A stretch of 64,000 nt of DNA, taken from contig JAZROQ010000033.1 in the NCBI GenBank assembly GCA_045648765.1, positions 21,606-85,605 on the forward strand. The letters run 5' to 3'. Shown here piece by piece: positions 8,530 to 16,388 of this stretch. Below the pieces are notes generated by a model. The model searched no databases, was not told the origin of the DNA, and saw only the letters and a program-made list of their open reading frames with translations. The position numbers and the translations under genes are program-made. The stretch is from RGIG3009 sp045648765 (GTDB taxonomy: Bacteria > Bacillota > Clostridia > Oscillospirales > Acutalibacteraceae). Numbering within the stretch: the stretch's first letter is position 1; every line of letters starts with the position of its first letter.

Positions 8530-9398
8530 AAATTGTGGCCAAGGCACCGGCAAAAATCAACTTAACATTGGACATCACAGGCAAAAAACAAGATGGCTAC
8601 CATACGCTTAAAACGGTTTTTCAATCAATCGATTGGTACGACCGCATTGTGGTTGAGTCTTTACCAAACTGTCAGGACATTGTTTTTTCGTGCTCTGACA
8701 AAGCATTGGAAAACCCAAAAAACACAGCGTATAAAGCGGCAACACTTTTCAAAGAATCGGCGGGGATAAAAAACGGGTTTTCCGTTTTTGTGGAAAAATC
8801 CATTCCACAGCAAGCGGGTTTGGCGGGAGGCAGTGCCGACGCCGCCGGGGTTTTGGCGGCGCTCAATTGTTTGTGTGGTTTTCCGTTTTCACAAAAAAAG
8901 TTGTGTAAGTTGGGTGCAAACATCGGCGCCGACGTACCGTTTTGTTTGCTGGGCGGTACGGCATTGGGCGAAGATACAGGTATTGAGTTAACACCGCTTT
9001 TGCCGCTCCCTTCTTGCTATATTGTTGTGGTCAAACCCGAGGGTGGGGTTTCTACGCCTCAAGCCTATACGTTGTGGGATACTGCCAAAGAGGTGATCCA
9101 TCCGGATACCGACGGCATGTGCTCTGCGTTGGCAGCAGGGGATATGGACGGTGTTCTTTGCCGCGTGGCTAACACGTTTGAAAAGCCGCTTTCTTTGCCA
9201 CACACTCAAAATATTTGCCGTATTCTTAAAGAAAACGGCGCCCAAGCGGCGGCGCTAAGCGGCAGTGGCTCGGCGGTGTTTGGCATATTCCAAACGGTGC
9301 AAAGCGCAAAAAACGGCGTAACACAATTGCAAAAGGTGTATTCGCAAACCAAACTTTGCAAACCCTGTGAAGGCATTATTTTAACCGAAAGTGAATAA
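8526..9398 (+). CDS. ispE: 4-diphosphocytidyl-2-C-methyl-D-erythritol kinase
   Basis: This 290-residue GHMP kinase carries out the ATP-dependent phosphorylation step of the non-mevalonate (MEP) isoprenoid pathway in the cytoplasm. KAPAKINLTLDI at the N-terminus supplies the substrate-binding Lys, PQQAGLAGGSADAAG near residue 95 is the ATP-binding GHMP motif, and LSGSGSAVFG is the C-terminal glycine motif. Its start overlaps the stop of the HTH microprotein. Its transcript probably ends in the hairpin at 9406-9464. Confidence 0.95.
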   Translation: MKIVAKAPAKINLTLDITGKKQDGYHTLKTVFQSIDWYDRIVVESLPNCQDIVFSCSDKALENPKNTAYKAATLFKESAGIKNGFSVFVEKSIPQQAGLAGGSADAAGVLAALNCLCGFPFSQKKLCKLGANIGADVPFCLLGGTALGEDTGIELTPLLPLPSCYIVVVKPEGGVSTPQAYTLWDTAKEVIHPDTDGMCSALAAGDMDGVLCRVANTFEKPLSLPHTQNICRILKENGAQAAALSGSGSAVFGIFQTVQSAKNGVTQLQKVYSQTKLCKPCEGIILTESE

Positions 9399-9405
9399 AA
9401 ATTCC

Positions 9406-9464
9406 AAAAACCACCTATGCTTACCATCGTTACATAAATAACGATTAGCAAAAGGTGGTTTTTT
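9406..9464 (+). terminator. ispE terminator hairpin that contains the spoIIR ribosome binding site
   Basis: AAAAACCACCT (9406-9416) pairs with AGGTGGTTTTT (9453-9463). Inside it, TGCT/AGCA and ATCGTTA/TAACGAT (9426-9432 with 9439-9445) close a 6-base loop, and a T run follows. The AGGTGG in the 3' arm is also the best ribosome binding site for spoIIR (ATG 9467). Confidence 0.7.
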
Positions 9465-9466
9465 GT

Positions 9467-10066
9467 ATGAAACAAAGTCTTCGCGCCATAGCCGGTGCCG
9501 TCACAGTTTGTTTGTTGCTCATCATGTGTAGTTTTGAAGGAAAGTGTGCGCAAATACGCGATGCTGTCGTGCGGTTGCACGTGTTGGCAAATTCCGACAC
9601 AGCAGAAGACCAAGCGCTCAAACTGTGCGTGAGAGATGTGGTTTTACTGTCGAGCACCGAATTGTTTGCGGACACTACCACCCGCAAACAAGCCGAGCAG
9701 AAAATACAAGCAGCTTTACCTAAAATACAAAAAGTGGCCGAAGCGTGTGTTCGAGAACAAGGGTACGACTATTCTGTGACAGCAAAATTAACCGAAGCTT
9801 ATTTTTCTACGCGCACTTACGAAAGCGGCACGTTTCCTGCAGGACGGTACAAAACCGTGCAAATAGTGATTGGTGAAGGGAAAGGCAAAAACTGGTGGTG
9901 TGTTATGTACCCCCCGCTTTGTGTAGCATCGGCAACCGACCGCAAACCGTTGTCCGAAACGTTGAGTGAAGGGTCGTGCCATATCGTTGAACAAGCACCG
10001 CGTTACGTGCTCCGCTTTAAGGTGGTAGAATGGCTTATAGCTTTTTTCTCGTTATTCGAAAAATAA
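9467..10066 (+). CDS. spoIIR: stage II sporulation protein R
   Basis: This 199-residue secreted forespore protein carries an N-terminal hydrophobic signal segment (residues 5-22) and the family hallmark VVRLHVLANSDTAEDQALKL. SpoIIR crosses the intermembrane space to activate the SpoIIGA protease, which processes pro-sigma-E. The ATG at 9467 lies 8 bases after AGGTGG. A GTG at 9455 is in frame but sits inside the ribosome site, so I reject it. The site is in the 3' arm of a strong hairpin, suggesting control by structure. In known systems transcription is by sigma-F; I could not place a convincing sigma-F promoter. Confidence 0.93.
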   Translation: MKQSLRAIAGAVTVCLLLIMCSFEGKCAQIRDAVVRLHVLANSDTAEDQALKLCVRDVVLLSSTELFADTTTRKQAEQKIQAALPKIQKVAEACVREQGYDYSVTAKLTEAYFSTRTYESGTFPAGRYKTVQIVIGEGKGKNWWCVMYPPLCVASATDRKPLSETLSEGSCHIVEQAPRYVLRFKVVEWLIAFFSLFEK

Positions 10067-10106
10067 AAAATCGGTGCGCTGTTTTTAAAAACAGCGCACC
10101 GATTTT
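10064..10106. terminator. bidirectional intrinsic terminator
   Basis: AAAATCGGTGCGCTGTTTT pairs perfectly with AACAGCGCACCGATTTT across a short A/T loop. It serves spoIIR on plus and the membrane-protein gene on minus. Confidence 0.85.
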
Positions 10107-10110
10107 GGTT

Positions 10111-10317
10111 TCATCGTTTGCGACGGTGTGTTGTCGCCAAAAGGAGCAGCGACACCAACAAGCTAAGCACACATAACAAGGCAATAAAGCTTTTGGCAAT
10201 GGGGTTGTTGATAAAATCCATGGTCGGATTCAAATGATCAAAAATCAGTAACGTCAGCAGCACCAACACCAAAATAACGCACGCGTGTGCCATACCTTTT
10301 ATCCATAGGCTTTTCAC
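10111..10317 (-). CDS. small two-TM membrane protein, unknown function
   Basis: This 68-residue protein has two hydrophobic segments (about residues 9-27 and 42-61) and a basic tail THRRKR, so both ends are probably cytoplasmic. I do not recognise a family. Its start overlaps the stop of the phosphodiester glycosidase gene by 4 bases, implying co-transcription and perhaps joint function at the membrane. Confidence 0.7.
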   Translation of the reverse strand: MKSLWIKGMAHACVILVLVLLTLLIFDHLNPTMDFINNPIAKSFIALLCVLSLLVSLLLLATTHRRKR

Positions 10318-11327
10318 GGTTGTGCCACCTCCCCAATGAAAATAATATCACTGATTTGGCGCCCGCCTTTATACGGTTGGTTAACTACTTCTTCGCCAAA
10401 CGCCATTACCGCAGTGCGTCCGCCGTCCAGGTTGTAGGCTGCCGAACATCCCAAAGATTGGAATAAGCTGCCCAACTCTTCCAACTTCATGCCGACGGAA
10501 TAATTCTCTTTACGTCCGTCAACCAACACAAAGGCGTAATGCCCGGGTTCGTAGTAGCCAATGGCGCAACGTGGATGAGTTTGCGATAAATAGCCGGAAA
10601 ACCCGCTGCGGGGTGTGCCGTCTTCTTTTAGTAACGACGGACCAAAACTAAACGCTTGCCAAGCATCGTTTTGAATTTCTTTTTTGGCATCAAATGTTCC
10701 TTCCGAGAACATACGCATGGTGCCGTCGCGATACAGCACACAAACATCCTCATCACTGCTTTTATTGCGATAAAGTTTTCCGTTACGAATGACAGATTTG
10801 TTGGCGTGCATACCGTAGTAGTCACCGGAAATTGCCAAAATAGCATTGTGACGAGTAGCAATGTCCAACAAATCTTCTTTAATGTTACTGCCAAACGTAT
10901 CTTTGGCAAACGCGGTTTGAAAACATTCCACGTCGCGGATATAAATGTCGGCTACGTAGTAAGTAACCAAGTTTTTGCCTTCACCCATTGTTTTCTTTTC
11001 CACAGACAGCGCAATGTTTTGGGAAGAATAACTGTTTTCGGTGCGCACGACCGTGTCGGTAAATTTATCTTTAAATTTAGCGCCCATCGAGGTATCTTGC
11101 GGTTCCTGCGGGGTTTGTACTACGGGCGGAGCGATGGAATCTAACGGTTTTTCGGCAGCCGGCAACACGTGGTGGAACAAGGCAAACAAACACAAAATAA
11201 CACCGGCAATGCTCACGTCCAGCACAACAGGTAACCACCATTTTGCCCGGCGCTTGCGGCTTTTTTCGGTGGCAGCTTGCTTTTGTGCCGTTTCCCAAAT
11301 GATTTGTTCAACTGTCATTTTGCTCAT
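10314..11327 (-). CDS. membrane-anchored phosphodiester glycosidase (NAGPA) family protein
   Basis: This 337-residue protein has a cytoplasmic N-terminus (MSKMTVEQIIWETAQKQ), a membrane segment near residues 35-57, a Pro-rich linker and a C-terminal NAGPA/DUF2233 domain. Domain markers are AISGDYYGMH, SVIRNGKLY and YNLDGGRTAVM near the end. The mammalian relative uncovers mannose-6-phosphate; the bacterial members are thought to act on cell-wall or exopolysaccharide phosphodiester-linked sugars. The start at 11327 is set by AGGAGG about 9 bases upstream. It is divergent from an amidase gene, which also points to envelope work. Confidence 0.85.
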   Translation of the reverse strand: MSKMTVEQIIWETAQKQAATEKSRKRRAKWWLPVVLDVSIAGVILCLFALFHHVLPAAEKPLDSIAPPVVQTPQEPQDTSMGAKFKDKFTDTVVRTENSYSSQNIALSVEKKTMGEGKNLVTYYVADIYIRDVECFQTAFAKDTFGSNIKEDLLDIATRHNAILAISGDYYGMHANKSVIRNGKLYRNKSSDEDVCVLYRDGTMRMFSEGTFDAKKEIQNDAWQAFSFGPSLLKEDGTPRSGFSGYLSQTHPRCAIGYYEPGHYAFVLVDGRKENYSVGMKLEELGSLFQSLGCSAAYNLDGGRTAVMAFGEEVVNQPYKGGRQISDIIFIGEVAQP

Positions 11328-11495
11328 CGAAAAAAGCCTCCTTTTCTGTGTGATAGTGTAAAACAAAATCCATTATACACCTTTTGCGTCAAGAAAGCAC
11401 GATTTTTTTGCGAAAATTAAAATTTTTTTAATTTCTTTGTGTTTTCTTGCGTTTTTAAATAACATATGTTACCGTAATGATAAGAAGGTGATGAG

Positions 11496-12128
11496 ATGGA
11501 AACAATGTCATTTCCCGAAGTAGATTTACGGTATGGCAAAAACCGCTTGCGAAAGGTTGGTATTGCCATTGTCAGCCTGTTTCTCATAATGTTGTGTGGT
11601 GTAATCCTTTTTAAAAAGCAACCAAGCACCAATGTTATGCCCGAATGGATACAACAAGAACTTATCAAAGTGGATGGTGCGGCGCGGCGCGGAACAAAAT
11701 TGGACAAGGTGACGGCAATTGCGGTACATTATGTAGGAAACCCCAATACAACCGCCATGCAAAACCGAAATTATTTTAACCAACCGGGCGTCACTGTCAG
11801 CTCTCATTTTATTGTGGGCTTGGAGGGGGAAGTGGTACAGTGCGTGCCGATTGATGAAATTTCTTCGGCAACCAATCACCGCAACCGAGATACCATTTCC
11901 ATCGAGGTTTGCCATCCCGACGCAAGCGGGCAGTTTTCTGAAAAAACGTACGCTTCGCTGGTGCGATTGGTAACGTGGTTGTGCCGTGAACTGGAATTGG
12001 ATGAAACCGATTTGTTGCGCCATTATGACGTTACCGGGAAGATGTGTCCCTTATATTACGTCAAAAACCCTCAGGAATGGGAAAATTTCTGTGCCGAAAT
12101 AGGTCGGAATTTGTCGGAAAAAAGTTAA
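11496..12128 (+). CDS. membrane-anchored N-acetylmuramoyl-L-alanine amidase (Amidase_2)
   Basis: This 210-residue protein has a membrane anchor at about residues 24-44 and an Amidase_2/PGRP domain after that. The zinc ligands are visible as His in AIAVHYVG, His in LLRHYDVTG and Cys in KMCPLYY. SSHFIVGLEGEVVQCVP and RDTISIEVCHP are conserved family segments. It should cleave the lactyl-L-alanine bond of peptidoglycan outside the membrane. The start follows AAGAAGGTGATGAG. A sporulation or germination role is possible but not shown. Confidence 0.88.
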   Translation: METMSFPEVDLRYGKNRLRKVGIAIVSLFLIMLCGVILFKKQPSTNVMPEWIQQELIKVDGAARRGTKLDKVTAIAVHYVGNPNTTAMQNRNYFNQPGVTVSSHFIVGLEGEVVQCVPIDEISSATNHRNRDTISIEVCHPDASGQFSEKTYASLVRLVTWLCRELELDETDLLRHYDVTGKMCPLYYVKNPQEWENFCAEIGRNLSEKS

Positions 12129-12147
12129 TAAAATTAACAAAATGTTA

Positions 12148-12176
12148 TTGACGTTCACAACCTGAAGTGATATACT
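12148..12176 (+). promoter_or_regulatory. sigma-A-type promoter for the DUF6514-like gene
   Basis: TTGACG (12148-12153), a 17-bp spacer and TATACT (12171-12176) lie 21 bp upstream of the ATG at 12198. Confidence 0.75.
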
Positions 12177-12197
12177 AAAGCAAAGGGGAGTGAACGT

Positions 12198-12437
12198 ATG
12201 AAAACTATATCTCATTGCGAGGCAGTAAAACAAACCATATATCTTGATGAAAAAGAGAAAATAACCTATGGTCTTTTGGTGGAGTGGGAGGACGGTACAC
12301 TGTTTGAAAAAAGTGATATTGACCCCGACAAAAAGGCGGTGCAAAGGTTGGCAACACAATTGCTGTGCGAACGCGCAGACGAAGAACAACTTTGCTATAT
12401 TATAGAAGATTTTTTGGCAAAACAACACACTTTTTAA
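12198..12437 (+). CDS. DUF6514-like small protein
   Basis: This 79-residue acidic, soluble protein carries YGLLVEWEDGTLFEKSDID followed by an alpha-helical C-terminal half ending IIEDFLAKQ. The pattern resembles the clostridial DUF6514 family, whose function is unknown. It has its own promoter, a GGGGAG ribosome site and a hairpin after it, so it is a single-gene unit. Confidence 0.6.
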   Translation: MKTISHCEAVKQTIYLDEKEKITYGLLVEWEDGTLFEKSDIDPDKKAVQRLATQLLCERADEEQLCYIIEDFLAKQHTF

Positions 12438-12447
12438 AAAATGAGAA

Positions 12448-12483
12448 AACGGCCTTGGTGTTACCACAAAACACCAAGGCCGT
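12448..12483 (+). terminator. hairpin after the DUF6514-like gene
   Basis: AACGGCCTTGGTGTT pairs perfectly with AACACCAAGGCCGTT. The following bases are only moderately T-rich, so it is a probable terminator. The deoC -35 element begins 3 bases later. Confidence 0.65.
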
Positions 12484-12485
12484 TG

Positions 12486-12514
12486 TTGCAAAAAAAGAGA
12501 ACTAATGGTATACT
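12486..12514 (+). promoter_or_regulatory. sigma-A-type promoter for the deo operon
   Basis: TTGCAA (12486-12491), a 17-bp spacer and TATACT (12509-12514) lie 41 bp before deoC. I saw no obvious DeoR/CytR-type operator. Confidence 0.7.
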
Positions 12515-12555
12515 AAACACGTAATGTTCGTCTTTCCGAGAAAGGAGAAGTCTCC

Positions 12556-13212
12556 ATGACAACACAAGAAATTTTGTCGCTGGTAGACCACACAGTGTTA
12601 TCTCCCACTGCAACGTGGGAGGAGGTTCGCGCCGTGTGCGAAGAGGGGGTAAACTATCATACTGCCTCGGTTTGTATTCCTGCGGCTTTTGTGGCGCAAG
12701 CAAAAGAATATCTTGGTGATCGGTTGCCGATTTGTACGGTGGTGGGGTTCCCCAATGGGTATAGCACGACTGCCGCCAAAGTGTTTGAAACCAAAGAAGC
12801 GTTGCAAAACGGCGCAAGAGAAATTGATATGGTAATTCCTTTGGGCAAACTGCGCGAAGGAAAATACGATGAAGTGTTGGCAGAAATAAAAGCCATAAAA
12901 GCTGTGTGCGGAGAGCATATACTGAAAGTGATTGTGGAAACGTGTTTGTTGACGGAAGAAGAAAAAATCAAAATGTGCGAAATCGTTTCACAATCGGGGG
13001 CGGATTATATTAAAACGTCTACCGGTTTTTCCAAAGGCGGTGCCACGCGGGAAGATGTGGCGTTGTTTGCCGCGCATGTTGCGCCGCACGTGAAAATCAA
13101 AGCGGCGGGTGGCATTTCCACTTTGCAAGATGCCGAAGATTTTATCCGCTTGGGCGCTTTGCGGCTCGGTAGCAGCCGTGTGATCTCTTTGGTTAAACAA
13201 CTTGAAAAATAA
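12556..13212 (+). CDS. deoC: deoxyribose-phosphate aldolase
   Basis: This 218-residue class I aldolase converts 2-deoxyribose-5-phosphate to glyceraldehyde-3-phosphate and acetaldehyde. It starts with LSLVDHTVLSPTATWEEV. The catalytic segments VIVETCLL and YIKTSTGFSKGGAT are present, the latter holding the Schiff-base Lys, and KAAGGIST supplies the second lysine. AAGGAGAAG precedes the ATG. It is first in a salvage operon with deoD, deoB and cdd, which together send nucleoside sugar into glycolysis. Confidence 0.96.
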   Translation: MTTQEILSLVDHTVLSPTATWEEVRAVCEEGVNYHTASVCIPAAFVAQAKEYLGDRLPICTVVGFPNGYSTTAAKVFETKEALQNGAREIDMVIPLGKLREGKYDEVLAEIKAIKAVCGEHILKVIVETCLLTEEEKIKMCEIVSQSGADYIKTSTGFSKGGATREDVALFAAHVAPHVKIKAAGGISTLQDAEDFIRLGALRLGSSRVISLVKQLEK

Positions 13213-13225
13213 GAGGTGTTATACA

Positions 13226-13948
13226 ATGAATAAACCGTTATATCCTACACCGCATATTGGGGCCACTCCCGACGATTTTGCCAAAACGGTGCTCATGCCG
13301 GGTGATCCGTTGCGTTCTCGTTTTGTGGCAGAAAATTTTTTGACAGATATCCGCTTGGTTAATAACGTCCGCGGTGTGCAAGGCTACACCGGCAACTATT
13401 TGGGTAAACCGGTTTCGGTGATGGCAAGCGGTATGGGGATGCCGTCTATGGGCATTTACGCCTATGAATTGTTCAACTTTTTTGGTGTAGAAAACATTTT
13501 GCGCATCGGTTCGGCGGGAAGTATGCAACCAAATGTGCAGGTGCGTGACATTGTATTGGGGCAAGGCGCTTGTACCAATTCTCGATTTGCTGAACAATAC
13601 GGTCTTCCCGGAACTTTTGCGCCGATTGCCGATTTTGAGTTGTTGCAAAAGGCTGTGGAGGAATCCAAAAAAGCAGGGGCAGTGTATCACGTGGGGAACT
13701 TGCTTTCTTCCGATACGTTTTACGCAGACGATGCCACCGAAACCGCCGCGTGGCAAAAAATGGGTGTTATGGCGGTGGAAATGGAAGCGGCAGCACTGTA
13801 TATGACAGCCGCCCGTGCGGGCAAACACGCGCTTGCGATTTGTACCATTTCGGATAGCTTGGTCACCGGCGAAAAAACCACAGCCGAAGAACGGCAAAAT
13901 TCTTTTACACAAATGATGGAAATTGCGCTGAACGTTGCGGTGAGGTGA
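13226..13948 (+). CDS. deoD: purine-nucleoside phosphorylase
   Basis: This 240-residue hexameric-type (NP-I family) phosphorylase cleaves purine (deoxy)nucleosides with phosphate. PTPHIGATPDDFAKTVLMPG and GDPLRSRF form the phosphate site, RIGSAGSMQ the loop, and VMAVEMEAAALY the purine/ribose site with its conserved MEMEA-type core. I chose ATG 13226 because GAGGTG at 13212-13217 is 8 bases away; a longer in-frame reading overlaps deoC and lacks a site. It is followed by deoB after 4 bp. Confidence 0.95.
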   Translation: MNKPLYPTPHIGATPDDFAKTVLMPGDPLRSRFVAENFLTDIRLVNNVRGVQGYTGNYLGKPVSVMASGMGMPSMGIYAYELFNFFGVENILRIGSAGSMQPNVQVRDIVLGQGACTNSRFAEQYGLPGTFAPIADFELLQKAVEESKKAGAVYHVGNLLSSDTFYADDATETAAWQKMGVMAVEMEAAALYMTAARAGKHALAICTISDSLVTGEKTTAEERQNSFTQMMEIALNVAVR

Positions 13949-13952
13949 GTTT

Positions 13953-15122
13953 TTGAAACGTGTTTTTTTGATCGTGTTAGATAGTTTTGGCATTGGTGAA
14001 ATGCCCGATGCAGCATCGTTTGGTGACGTGGGAACACATACGCTTAAAAGCTGTTACCACACAGGTTTGTTGCATATACCGCACCTCAAAAAAATGGGGC
14101 TTGGCAATGTGGAAGGTGCTTCTTTTTTGGGCAAAGAACCGTCACCGCTTGCGGCTCACGGCCGTATGCAGGAACGCTCTGCCGGGAAAGACACAACCAC
14201 AGGGCACTGGGAACTGGCAGGGCTTTGTTTGCCGCAACCGTTTCCGACGTATCCTAACGGATTTCCCGAGGAACTGCTGGAGAAATTCTCTCGTCGCACA
14301 GGGCGGGGAATACTTTGCAATCGACCGTATTCCGGCACCGAAGTAATTCGGGATTTTGGTGATGAACACGTTAAAACCGGGGATTTGATTGTGTATACTT
14401 CGGCAGACAGCGTGTTTCAAATAGCAGCGCACGAAAAAATTGTGCCTCCCGAAACGTTGTATGAATATTGTCGTATCGCACGGGAGTTGCTGGTGGGCGA
14501 ACACGCGGTTGGTCGCGTGATTGCCCGACCGTTTGTCGGAGAAAACGGGCAGTACACGCGCACGGCAAACCGCCACGATTTTTCGTTGCCACCTATTGGC
14601 GAAACACTGTTGGATATTGTAAAAGCCGCTGAAAAGCAAGTGATTGCCATTGGAAAAATTTCGGATATTTTTGCAGGTGTTGGCACAACACAAGTTACCT
14701 TTACGCACAGTAACGAAGAAGGAATGAAAGCAACCAAAGCGGCTGCTAACACCTCGTTCGAAGGTTTGTGTTTTACTAACTTGGTGGATTTTGATATGGT
14801 ATATGGGCACCGTAACAATGCCGAAGGGTATGCAAAGGCGATTTCGGCTTTTGATGACTGGCTGGGTGCTTTTTTACCGCAATTGCAAGAGGAAGATTTG
14901 CTTATCATTACCGCAGACCATGGGTGCGATCCCGGCGATGTCAGCACTGATCATACGCGGGAATATGTACCGCTTTTGGTATACGGTCACGGCATAACGC
15001 CGTGCGATTTGGGAACACGCAGCACTTTTGCTGATGTAGCGGCAACCGTTGCCGACTATTTGGGTGTGAAAGCACCTGCAAACGGCACGTCGCTTTTGCA
15101 AGAAATGGGGTGTTTTTTATGA
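13953..15122 (+). CDS. deoB: phosphopentomutase
   Basis: This 389-residue alkaline-phosphatase-superfamily enzyme interconverts (deoxy)ribose-1- and -5-phosphate, linking deoD to deoC. LIVLDSFGIGEMPDA carries the metal-binding Asp, GKDTTTGHWE the catalytic Thr, and ITADHGCDPGDVSTDHTRE the remaining metal ligands. The start is a TTG at 13953 preceded by GAGGTG at 13942-13947. The stop overlaps the cdd ATG (ATGA). Confidence 0.95.
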   Translation: MKRVFLIVLDSFGIGEMPDAASFGDVGTHTLKSCYHTGLLHIPHLKKMGLGNVEGASFLGKEPSPLAAHGRMQERSAGKDTTTGHWELAGLCLPQPFPTYPNGFPEELLEKFSRRTGRGILCNRPYSGTEVIRDFGDEHVKTGDLIVYTSADSVFQIAAHEKIVPPETLYEYCRIARELLVGEHAVGRVIARPFVGENGQYTRTANRHDFSLPPIGETLLDIVKAAEKQVIAIGKISDIFAGVGTTQVTFTHSNEEGMKATKAAANTSFEGLCFTNLVDFDMVYGHRNNAEGYAKAISAFDDWLGAFLPQLQEEDLLIITADHGCDPGDVSTDHTREYVPLLVYGHGITPCDLGTRSTFADVAATVADYLGVKAPANGTSLLQEMGCFL

Positions 15123-15532
15123 CAAAAGAACAGTTGGCAAGCCTTGCCAAAGGTGCTATGGAAAACGCCTATGCACCGTATTCGGGCTGTACGGTCGGTG
15201 CGGCATTGCTGTGTGACGATGGCACGGTGTATCTTGGCAGCAACGTAGAAAACGCCTCGTACGGAGTTACCAACTGCGCAGAGAGAACGGCTTTTTTCAA
15301 AGCGGTAAGCGAGGGGAAACGCCGTTTTTCGGCCATCGCTGTTTGTGGGGGAAAAGATGGCGTGGTTACCAACGGGTTTCCACCGTGCGGGGTGTGCCGT
15401 CAAGTGATGCGCGAGTTTTGCACCGATGATTTTTTGGTGTACGTGGTATCTCAAAACGAAATTGTTTCGCACACCCTAAAAGAGTTGTTTCCCCAAAGTT
15501 TTGGTCCTTCACAAATTTGTGAAAAGGCTTGA
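15119..15532 (+). CDS. cdd: cytidine deaminase
   Basis: This 137-residue zinc enzyme deaminates cytidine and deoxycytidine. The motifs are intact: NCAERTAFF holds the first zinc Cys and the catalytic Glu, and PPCGVCRQVM the two other zinc cysteines. YAPYSGCTVGAALLC is the usual N-terminal segment. ATG 15119 overlaps the deoB stop. As the last gene of the deo operon it feeds pyrimidine deoxynucleosides into salvage. Confidence 0.95.
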   Translation: MTKEQLASLAKGAMENAYAPYSGCTVGAALLCDDGTVYLGSNVENASYGVTNCAERTAFFKAVSEGKRRFSAIAVCGGKDGVVTNGFPPCGVCRQVMREFCTDDFLVYVVSQNEIVSHTLKELFPQSFGPSQICEKA

Positions 15533-15557
15533 TTTTATAAGCAGAAGAGATTATACT
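15529..15557 (+). promoter_or_regulatory. sigma-A-type promoter for the creatininase-like gene
   Basis: TTGATT (15529-15534), a 17-bp spacer and TATACT (15552-15557) lie at the very end of cdd, 34 bp before ATG 15592. Confidence 0.7.
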
Positions 15558-15591
15558 AAAAGCAATTCCAATGGATAAAGGAGAAAGTAAA

Positions 15592-16329
15592 ATGCAACTG
15601 ATTGATATGTTCTATGACCAAATCGAAGATGCGGTAAAACGCAAAGTTCCGTTCATTATCCCGATTGGCACGCTGGAATACCATGCGCACCACGCTTCTT
15701 GCGGCACGGATACCATGGTGGTTACCGGCTGTATGCGTGAACTGGAAAAAGAAAAAGAAATCGTGGTGTGCCCGCCCATTTGGTACGGCGTGGCATCGTA
15801 TGCCGTGTGCGAACCCAAGCCCGGTCATTTCCACGTGGATGAAGATGCATATACCGCCTATTTGTACAACATATTAAAATCCATGATTTATGCAGGTATC
15901 AAAAACATTTATTTGGTGCCGCATCATCAAACCGAAGCAGCAGGTCTTATGCCCATGACCATTGCTTGTCACAAAGCCGCCAAAAAAGTAACCATGGAAT
16001 ACATGGAAGAAACTTTGGGCAAAGGCTGGTGGGGCAGCGATTCCTACGCCGATTACTATGAAAACCTTGGCGGCGGTGACGATCCGTTTGCTTACATCAA
16101 AGTGATTCCGCTGATCGGTGCCGATGCGCAAATCAAATGCGGTGGCTTTGACCATGCCGGCAAGTGGGAAACTTCGCTTATGATGGGTACTTGGCCCGAA
16201 AATGTGGACCTTTCCCGTTGTTCGCAAAACACCGAATGGTTTGCCGAAAGCGCCAAAGAAGCTTCGGTAGAAACCGGCAAACACATGGTAAATTGCACGC
16301 TCGAATGGTTGCGTGAAGTGATTCAATAA
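15592..16329 (+). CDS. creatininase-family metallo-amidohydrolase
   Basis: The protein has 245 residues. The N-terminal motif PIGTLEYHAHHASCGTDTM matches the Glu-x-His...Asp metal site of creatininase-family proteins. The second site, usually NGHxxN or NGHYEN, reads VPHHQTEAAG, so one His remains but the following acidic ligand appears to be Gln. The family includes creatininase, MftE-type peptidases and FAPy deformylases, so the substrate is open. The start was chosen by AAGGAG at 15578-15583. Its position after the deo operon, but with its own promoter, gives little clue. Confidence 0.8.
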   Translation: MQLIDMFYDQIEDAVKRKVPFIIPIGTLEYHAHHASCGTDTMVVTGCMRELEKEKEIVVCPPIWYGVASYAVCEPKPGHFHVDEDAYTAYLYNILKSMIYAGIKNIYLVPHHQTEAAGLMPMTIACHKAAKKVTMEYMEETLGKGWWGSDSYADYYENLGGGDDPFAYIKVIPLIGADAQIKCGGFDHAGKWETSLMMGTWPENVDLSRCSQNTEWFAESAKEASVETGKHMVNCTLEWLREVIQ

Positions 16330-16338
16330 ACCACAAGT

Positions 16339-16374
16339 AAAAAGGAGATGTGACTGTTGTCACATCTCCTTTTT
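16339..16374. terminator. bidirectional intrinsic terminator
   Basis: AAAAAGGAGATGTGAC pairs with GTCACATCTCCTTTTT around a TGTT loop. It serves the creatininase-like gene and the minus-strand E2-like gene. Confidence 0.88.
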
Positions 16375-16388
16375 CGTGCTTTCTGTTA

